Shown here in pieces: positions 59,142 to 64,000 of a stretch of 64,000 bases of DNA; within the stretch, counting starts at the first letter, position 1; each line of letters begins with the position of its first letter. A model generated the notes under the pieces. It searched no databases, was not told the origin of the DNA, and saw nothing but the letters and a program-made list of their open reading frames with translations. Source of the stretch: Bdellovibrionales bacterium RIFCSPHIGHO2_01_FULL_40_29 (lineage in GTDB: Bacteria; Bdellovibrionota; Bdellovibrionia; Bdellovibrionales; Bdellovibrionaceae); assembly GCA_001771815.1 (NCBI GenBank), contig MEPU01000013.1, forward strand, positions 496,001 through 560,000, in the 5' to 3' direction. Both the position numbers and the translations under genes were made by a program.

Positions 59142-61025
59142 TTAATTTTTATTTGGCTCAGAAATGTTTGTGCGACGATTCTGAGGCAAGTTCTTAACTC
59201 GGTTTTGAATATTTATAAAATTCTCGAGTTCACTTTTTCCGAGTTCTACATTTCCTTTTTGAAAATAGGCTCTGGATAATGTTTGGTGTGGTTCTGGATA
59301 ATTAGGATCAAGTTCAATTGCTTTTAAAAGATAGGAAATGCTTTTTTCAACTTCGTTCAATTCTAAGTAAATACTTCCGAGATTATTATTGGCTTCAGGA
59401 CTGTGGGAATTTAATTTTAAGAGATCTAATAAAATTTGAATCGCATCTTGTTTTCTATTAAGTCGATAATAAACAATAGACGAGTTAATATAGCTTGCGG
59501 TCAATGAAGAGTTTAGTGCAATTGATTTTTTGTAATAATCTAAGGCTTGATCTAAATTGTTTTCACGTTCATTTATGAGTCCCATGTTGAAGTAAATGGA
59601 TCCTTCTTCAATTCCTAAGGTTTTCGTTTTCTCAAATAGTTCGCGCACCTTAAGGGGTTGGTTTGTCTGGGTGTAAGCTTCAATTAAATTTATGAAGGGT
59701 TTTGAAAAATTGGGATCAAGCTCAAGCGCTCTTTCAAAAAAAGGTATTGCTTCATTAAAATTCCCCTTCTTTTGAAGCTCTAATCCAAAATTACTATTGG
59801 CGACTGCGCTCAATGGATAGTGCTGCAAAGTGTTTTTCCATAATTCGGTTGAATTGGCCCAGGTTTTTGCTTGTAAGTGTGTTTTATAGGACAGCAAGCC
59901 GACGATTAGAAAAAAGGAAATATAGGCGGGGTTTTTTATTTTTTTAATCTTTGTCAATTCAAAAGCAAGTATTGCAAAAATTGTGAAAATTCCGATGCTT
60001 GGAAAATACATAAAACGATCTGCAAATAGAAAACGATTCCCAAACGGAATAATTTGAAGCACTGGAAAAATTGAAATTAAGAAAAAGAGCAATAGAAAAA
60101 CGATAGTTCTAGAATAATTTTTATATATTTTGATAAAAGTAACAACGGTAGTGAAAAAAAGAATCATTATTAAATAATCAATCCATGTAATTGCGGTGGC
60201 GCTTTTTTCATATAAGGCAGCAAGCATTGTCGGATTGAATGATTTACTGATATAAAAAGTCAAAGAGTCAAAAATGTTTATAAAGACTTCGGCGAGTGTT
60301 CGGTTCTGAGAAAACTCAGGAGTCAATGCCGAGTTATGAAGATTAAGATGAAAACTTGCAAAAATAATCATTAATAAAATATAGGGTATGCTTTTAAAAA
60401 AAATGTTTTTAAGCGGTTCTTTTTTATAAAGACTAATTAAAATAATCAATCCAGGCATGGTGATGGCCATGAATTTTGAAAATAAAGCAAGGGCTGTGCA
60501 GAGGACACTAATGCTTAAAAATATGATATTTTTTCGAAAAGAATTTTCGGTAGTTTTAAAGTAAAAAATCAAAGAAAGCATCGAAAAAAAAGTGCAAAGC
60601 ATATCTTTTCTTTGAGAGATCCAGGCCACAGACTCAACATGCAGAGGATGAATTCCGAAAAGCAATGCTGCGGCTAAGGGAATAAAAGTATTTTTAGGAA
60701 AAAATAAGCGAACAAAAATAAAAACCAATATAACATTCAAGATATGAAAAATTAAATTAGTGAGGTGATAGTAAAATGGATTAAATTTAAAAAATGTATA
60801 TTCAATCGCAAAAGAAGTCGTTACTAAAGGAAGATAATCTTCGGCAACAACACTTGTAAAAGCTTTTTTGAAGCTAAAATCTATCACTGCAGGGTTTTGA
60901 ATAAGCAGGATGGGGTCATCAAAATCGACAAAGCCATTGTTTAAAGAGCTGATGTATGGAATAGCAGAAACAAATATTACTATGAGCATCAAGAATAAAG
61001 GGTTTATATTTTTCGATGAGATCAT
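59142..61025 (-). CDS. TMTC-like membrane glycosyltransferase with six TPR repeats
   Basis: 627 residues: about ten membrane helices followed by six tetratricopeptide repeats (residues ~400-600: SNFGLELQKKGNFNEAIPFFERALELDPNF, IYFNMGLINERENNLDQALDYYKKSIALN, NNLGSIYLELNEVEKSISYLLKAIELDPNYP). The first external loop is NNGFVDFDDPILL with the DD pair, and LLFGIHPLHVESVAWISQRKDMLCTF matches the TMTC signature well. Eukaryotic TMTC1-4 are protein O-mannosyltransferases; the bacterial relatives are uncharacterised. The polar C-terminus ends NRRTNISEPNKN. It is the second gene of the minus-strand cluster. Confidence 0.78.
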   Translation of the reverse strand: MISSKNINPLFLMLIVIFVSAIPYISSLNNGFVDFDDPILLIQNPAVIDFSFKKAFTSVVAEDYLPLVTTSFAIEYTFFKFNPFYYHLTNLIFHILNVILVFIFVRLFFPKNTFIPLAAALLFGIHPLHVESVAWISQRKDMLCTFFSMLSLIFYFKTTENSFRKNIIFLSISVLCTALALFSKFMAITMPGLIILISLYKKEPLKNIFFKSIPYILLMIIFASFHLNLHNSALTPEFSQNRTLAEVFINIFDSLTFYISKSFNPTMLAALYEKSATAITWIDYLIMILFFTTVVTFIKIYKNYSRTIVFLLLFFLISIFPVLQIIPFGNRFLFADRFMYFPSIGIFTIFAILAFELTKIKKIKNPAYISFFLIVGLLSYKTHLQAKTWANSTELWKNTLQHYPLSAVANSNFGLELQKKGNFNEAIPFFERALELDPNFSKPFINLIEAYTQTNQPLKVRELFEKTKTLGIEEGSIYFNMGLINERENNLDQALDYYKKSIALNSSLTASYINSSIVYYRLNRKQDAIQILLDLLKLNSHSPEANNNLGSIYLELNEVEKSISYLLKAIELDPNYPEPHQTLSRAYFQKGNVELGKSELENFINIQNRVKNLPQNRRTNISEPNKN

Positions 61026-61078
61026 GATTTAACGCTATGTCATTTGCAGAGAAAAATCAGGTTAAATTAATAATTAAT

Positions 61079-62884
61079 CTAAAAATATCTAAAATATTTA
61101 CTCTGAATCGCTTCAAGCTTTTGATTACATGCCGAAATATTTTTATTTTGCATGGCTTCGATTTCGCAAATTTTTTGCTGTGCAGGAGTATACCAAGACG
61201 CTGTATCCAGAGCCTTCAAAAATTCAGCCTTCGCAAAATCTAATTGCTTACTCTCAAGAATTGCAAGCGCCTTCAAATAATTAAAATGGGCATACTCTGT
61301 CCAAATTTCACGAAACACATCGTATTCATTTTCAGGGGACTTAATAAGTTTAATATCCGAATGAAAAAGTAAAGTCGGCAGGGCTCCTGACATTAAGTTA
61401 ATCCCTGAGCCTTGCTCTAACATTCTGCCAAGTGGAAGAATTCCAATTTTATACTTTTCAGCATTTTGAAAGTCTAAGTTAGTTAAAAAGTTAAATTTTT
61501 GCAAATTAGGGCCTATAATGTCATCTTCAATAACAATATTTTTTGTTTCAATAATTTTTTCTGTATTTGCAATCAAACCATTATGAACGGCTTTGGTTAA
61601 AAACCACTCGAAGAATAATAACCTTGGATGAATAATAAATACTTCAGGGTGCACATTCAAAATGGTCTGAGCATATTTTAAAGCACCATACTTAGTGTCC
61701 GTCATAGTTAAAAGAATAACTGATTTGTCTGGTGTTGATTGATTAAGAAGATTTATTGAGTAATCTTCTATTATTGTATTTTTTGAAAAATCATTTTCTT
61801 TATAAAAATTTAAAATATTAAAAGCAGAACCCGACACGATAACAACGAAAACTATTTGCTTTAAAGTTTTAGAAAATTCACATTTAAGAACTTGTAGCAT
61901 TATCCAAAAACAAAGCAGTACATGGAAGAAAATAAAAAATCTCTCTACAGTTTCAATTTTGAATCCAATTAACTCTATATTTGATAAATAAAAGAAAACA
62001 AAAACATACAGACCTATTGAAAATGTAAAAATGTGTTCATTAAAAGTAAAATTCTTATGTTTAGAGGCCCTGTGGAAAAAAGCTATGAAACCTACAATTA
62101 AAAGAACCCAAAAACTTTTTAATGTTTGCATTGCTAAATGAGTCAAAATTAGCCACATCGATCCTGATTCATTTGTTCCCACTAATTTAAAAGTTCCATA
62201 ATCATGACGCAAAAAGTGTAAAACTACGGCATTGAGAGAATCTAAATTTCCCCATGAATCTAAATTTGATGGGTGCAAAAGCATAAGCGACGCATACATC
62301 GCCATCATTAAAATTAAACCAATTGCTATAAGCAGCCATTGCATTTTTGATTTAATATTTTTTAATCCAATATGAATAATAATGGGTGCTAAGAAAATTA
62401 ATGTTAAGTGATGGGATAGTCCGATTAAAAATATAAATGGAATATATATTTGATGCTTCAAAGCACGTGCATCCAAATACAAAAATAAAATAAGGGCAAC
62501 AAAAAGTCCATGCAGCGCAAAAACATCAGGAAGAATTGAAAATTTCCAAAAAATTCTTGAGCTTGCCAGGGTTAAAGCAATTGCAAATCCCAACCAAGGT
62601 TTGCTTCGCAGACATAAAAATAAAATGGCACAAGTAATCACTGAAATAATAGAAGTTGCCAGAGCTGCTCGCCAAAAAACAGAACCAAAAGGTAAAAACG
62701 AAGTCACTGCATGAATGAGCCAAATAAATAACGGATATCCCGGGGGATGTATAACTTCTAAAAGAAATGCGGAACGCACTAATTCACCAGTATCACCCAT
62801 TTGAACTGTGTATGGCATATTAGGAATATAAATAAGAAATATTCCCATAATAAGAACAAGGGCTGAAGTTATTTTAGATTTCAT
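61079..62884 (-). CDS. DUF2723 family membrane protein (TMEM260-like), probable glycosyltransferase
   Basis: About 600 residues from ATG 62884 (MKSKITSALVLIMGIFLIYI); the track start adds 20 hydrophilic residues. The first external loop has the DUF2723 signature QMGDTGELVRSAFLLEVIHPPGYPLF (GDxGEL...HPPGYP), and the body contains some ten helices. The C-terminal ~180 residues are soluble and helical but lack clean TPR repeats, apart from YLKALAILESKQLDFAKAEFLKALDT. DUF2723 includes TMEM260, an eukaryotic protein O-mannosyltransferase. It sits between two TMTC-like genes, suggesting that these distinct GT-C branches work on one pathway. Confidence 0.8.
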   Translation of the reverse strand: MKSKITSALVLIMGIFLIYIPNMPYTVQMGDTGELVRSAFLLEVIHPPGYPLFIWLIHAVTSFLPFGSVFWRAALATSIISVITCAILFLCLRSKPWLGFAIALTLASSRIFWKFSILPDVFALHGLFVALILFLYLDARALKHQIYIPFIFLIGLSHHLTLIFLAPIIIHIGLKNIKSKMQWLLIAIGLILMMAMYASLMLLHPSNLDSWGNLDSLNAVVLHFLRHDYGTFKLVGTNESGSMWLILTHLAMQTLKSFWVLLIVGFIAFFHRASKHKNFTFNEHIFTFSIGLYVFVFFYLSNIELIGFKIETVERFFIFFHVLLCFWIMLQVLKCEFSKTLKQIVFVVIVSGSAFNILNFYKENDFSKNTIIEDYSINLLNQSTPDKSVILLTMTDTKYGALKYAQTILNVHPEVFIIHPRLLFFEWFLTKAVHNGLIANTEKIIETKNIVIEDDIIGPNLQKFNFLTNLDFQNAEKYKIGILPLGRMLEQGSGINLMSGALPTLLFHSDIKLIKSPENEYDVFREIWTEYAHFNYLKALAILESKQLDFAKAEFLKALDTASWYTPAQQKICEIEAMQNKNISACNQKLEAIQSKYFRYF

Positions 62885-62959
62885 CACCTTATCGTAAGTA
62901 AACTTGCAATCCTTGTCACATATGAAATAGCGAACAACGGCCACAATAAATTTTAATAG

Positions 62960-64000
62960 CTAATAACCTTGAGATTGCAGCTCAAGCAAAAGTTTATTTT
63001 TTGGTAGTACTATGATGGCATCTTTCAAGAAATGGCTTAGATCATTTCTTCGATTTTGTACGAGAAGTAATCGCGCATAATTTTCTATCGCAAGGGGGTA
63101 TTGGCCATTTTTAATTGCCGTAATAAAATATTCTTCTGCAGCTGCATAGTTTCCTCTGTTGGCTTCGATTGTCCCAATATTATTCCATGCCGAAAATGAT
63201 GCTGGATCGAGTTGAATGGATTTTTTAAAAAGCGCTTCAGCTTTGGTTAAATTTCCAGCTCGAGAATAATACAAACCAAGTGTATTGTTATAATTACTAT
63301 CATTTGGAGATGTTGCAACCGCTTCGGTGAATAATGAAATGCCACTTTTCCATTCTTGAATGCGCAAGTAAGTTCGGCCAGACAAAAGACAGAATACTAG
63401 TAGAAATAAAACAATGGCAGATTTTTGGTATCTCAAAATAATTTGTTCTGCAGATAATCCAATTAGACCAATGACGGCAAGTGATCCAACATAGAACCAC
63501 CTATTGGCTACTGTGGCATCAAGTGGAATAAATATGTTTGAATGAAGTCCCATATTTAAAACAATTAAGATTAAAAAAATTTTGCCCAGTGGTTTTTTCA
63601 ATAGTTGGATTCGATTACACATACTTATAATGCACCAAATGACAAAAATTGAAACGAATAAAGGAAAAATCACTTCTGAAAATGAAAATTCAGTGACCAC
63701 CCAGTTTTCATGAAGTGAGATTGTTTCGGGCCAAAAAAATGTCTTTATATAATAAAATACTTCTTTTGGAAAGGTAAGTAGTCGCTCGCCCCAAGTGAGT
63801 TTTCCAATAGGAATTGTCGTATATGATAGCGTGGTCATTTCTACGATAATAAATCGAATAACTGAATATGCACCGAACGCAATGACAGAAGCCGTGAAAA
63901 CTAATATCAACCGTGTTTTATTATTGGAGTTAAGAAAAAATGAAATGACTGGAGCCGCAAAAACAAAAATAATTCCAGACTCTTTACTCATCAGAGAAAA
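62960..64000 (-). CDS. TMTC-like membrane glycosyltransferase with TPR repeats, N-terminus outside window
   Basis: The frame continues past the right edge: residues before the track's first Met read FSLMSKESGIIF, which matches the internal LALFSK segment of the neighbouring TMTC-like gene, so the ATG at 63991 is internal. The visible part has five or so membrane helices (IIFVFAAPVISFFLN, LILVFTASVIAFGAYSVIRF, IFLILIVLNMGL, AVIGLIGLSAEQI), then about three TPR repeats (NTLGLYYSRAGNLTKAEALFKKSIQLDPASF, WNNIGTIEANRGNYAAAEEYFITAI). The C-terminus is complete (LELQSQGY). It appears to be the same architecture as the genes at 57.4 and 59.1 kb. Confidence 0.75.
   Translation of the reverse strand, partial: FSLMSKESGIIFVFAAPVISFFLNSNNKTRLILVFTASVIAFGAYSVIRFIIVEMTTLSYTTIPIGKLTWGERLLTFPKEVFYYIKTFFWPETISLHENWVVTEFSFSEVIFPLFVSIFVIWCIISMCNRIQLLKKPLGKIFLILIVLNMGLHSNIFIPLDATVANRWFYVGSLAVIGLIGLSAEQIILRYQKSAIVLFLLVFCLLSGRTYLRIQEWKSGISLFTEAVATSPNDSNYNNTLGLYYSRAGNLTKAEALFKKSIQLDPASFSAWNNIGTIEANRGNYAAAEEYFITAIKNGQYPLAIENYARLLLVQNRRNDLSHFLKDAIIVLPKNKLLLELQSQGY

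Noticed and set aside
1-64000. CRISPR arrays, transposases, integrases, tRNA or rRNA genes
   Set aside because: None was recognised by reading; no regular spacer-repeat array or DDE/tyrosine recombinase motif was noticed. tRNAs were not scanned by a tool, so a missed one is possible.

Overview
The window reads as a chromosomal segment of a Bdellovibrio-like bacterium (Bdellovibrionales), probably one of the lower-GC lineages. This rests on overall impression: an AT-leaning genome, many exported proteins of unrecognised family, FliA (sigma-28)-type promoter motifs, REC-GGDEF and PilZ proteins, and a tightly packed gene order with 1-17 nt overlaps. No rRNA, tRNA, CRISPR array, transposase or phage gene was recognised. 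Both ends cut through genes: an outer-membrane barrel at the left and a TPR glycosyltransferase-like protein at the right.

Region 1 (1-9.6 kb): a membrane desaturase, then a minus-strand operon (6908 down to 1721) carrying the pantothenate-to-coenzyme A route: a DUF2520 oxidoreductase (likely PanG-type ketopantoate reductase), PanB, PanC, CoaBC, CoaX, PanD and an exported protein. Nearly every junction overlaps. After it come an exported protein, a HAD 5'-nucleotidase and a rhodanese. Region 2 (9.7-21.9 kb): a PIF1-like helicase that seems to start at ATA; an hpd-hmgA-ribD operon (tyrosine breakdown and riboflavin synthesis); a minus-strand hldD / aromatic amino-acid hydroxylase / trmJ operon; an S41 protease; an ATP-grasp-like protein; exonuclease III.

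Region 3 (21.9-26.5 kb): a penicillin-binding transpeptidase, a TetR regulator, a small exported protein, and a DksA-like protein that has lost three of four zinc cysteines and sits behind a near-consensus sigma-28 promoter. A 22-bp inverted repeat pair flanks the DksA segment. Region 4 (25.4-35.9 kb): agmatinase and arginine decarboxylase (putrescine synthesis), an oligopeptide ABC transporter (binding protein and two permeases), a nucleotidyltransferase and leuS. Region 5 (35.9-47.8 kb): a REC-GGDEF protein, CDF metal transporter, trmB, ferredoxin, SDR, thioredoxin reductase, a receiver protein, a lipoprotein, a PilZ protein, the matching peptide-transporter ATPases (oppD/oppF), a HAD phosphatase and an O-methyltransferase.

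Region 6 (47.8-57.4 kb): a 675-residue exported protein resembling zinc-dependent phospholipase C-fold families, an alpha/beta-hydrolase-like protein, a homodimeric pyruvate dehydrogenase E1, a TonB-like protein, a PP2C phosphatase, an M23 peptidase, and a two-gene module of a 62-aa basic protein plus an unusually long PIN-domain protein. Region 7 (57.4-64 kb): four consecutive polytopic membrane proteins. Three are TMTC-like with C-terminal TPR repeats and one is DUF2723 (TMEM260 family). This looks like a glycosyltransferase cluster and is the most interesting block, together with the sigma-28/DksA-like segment.
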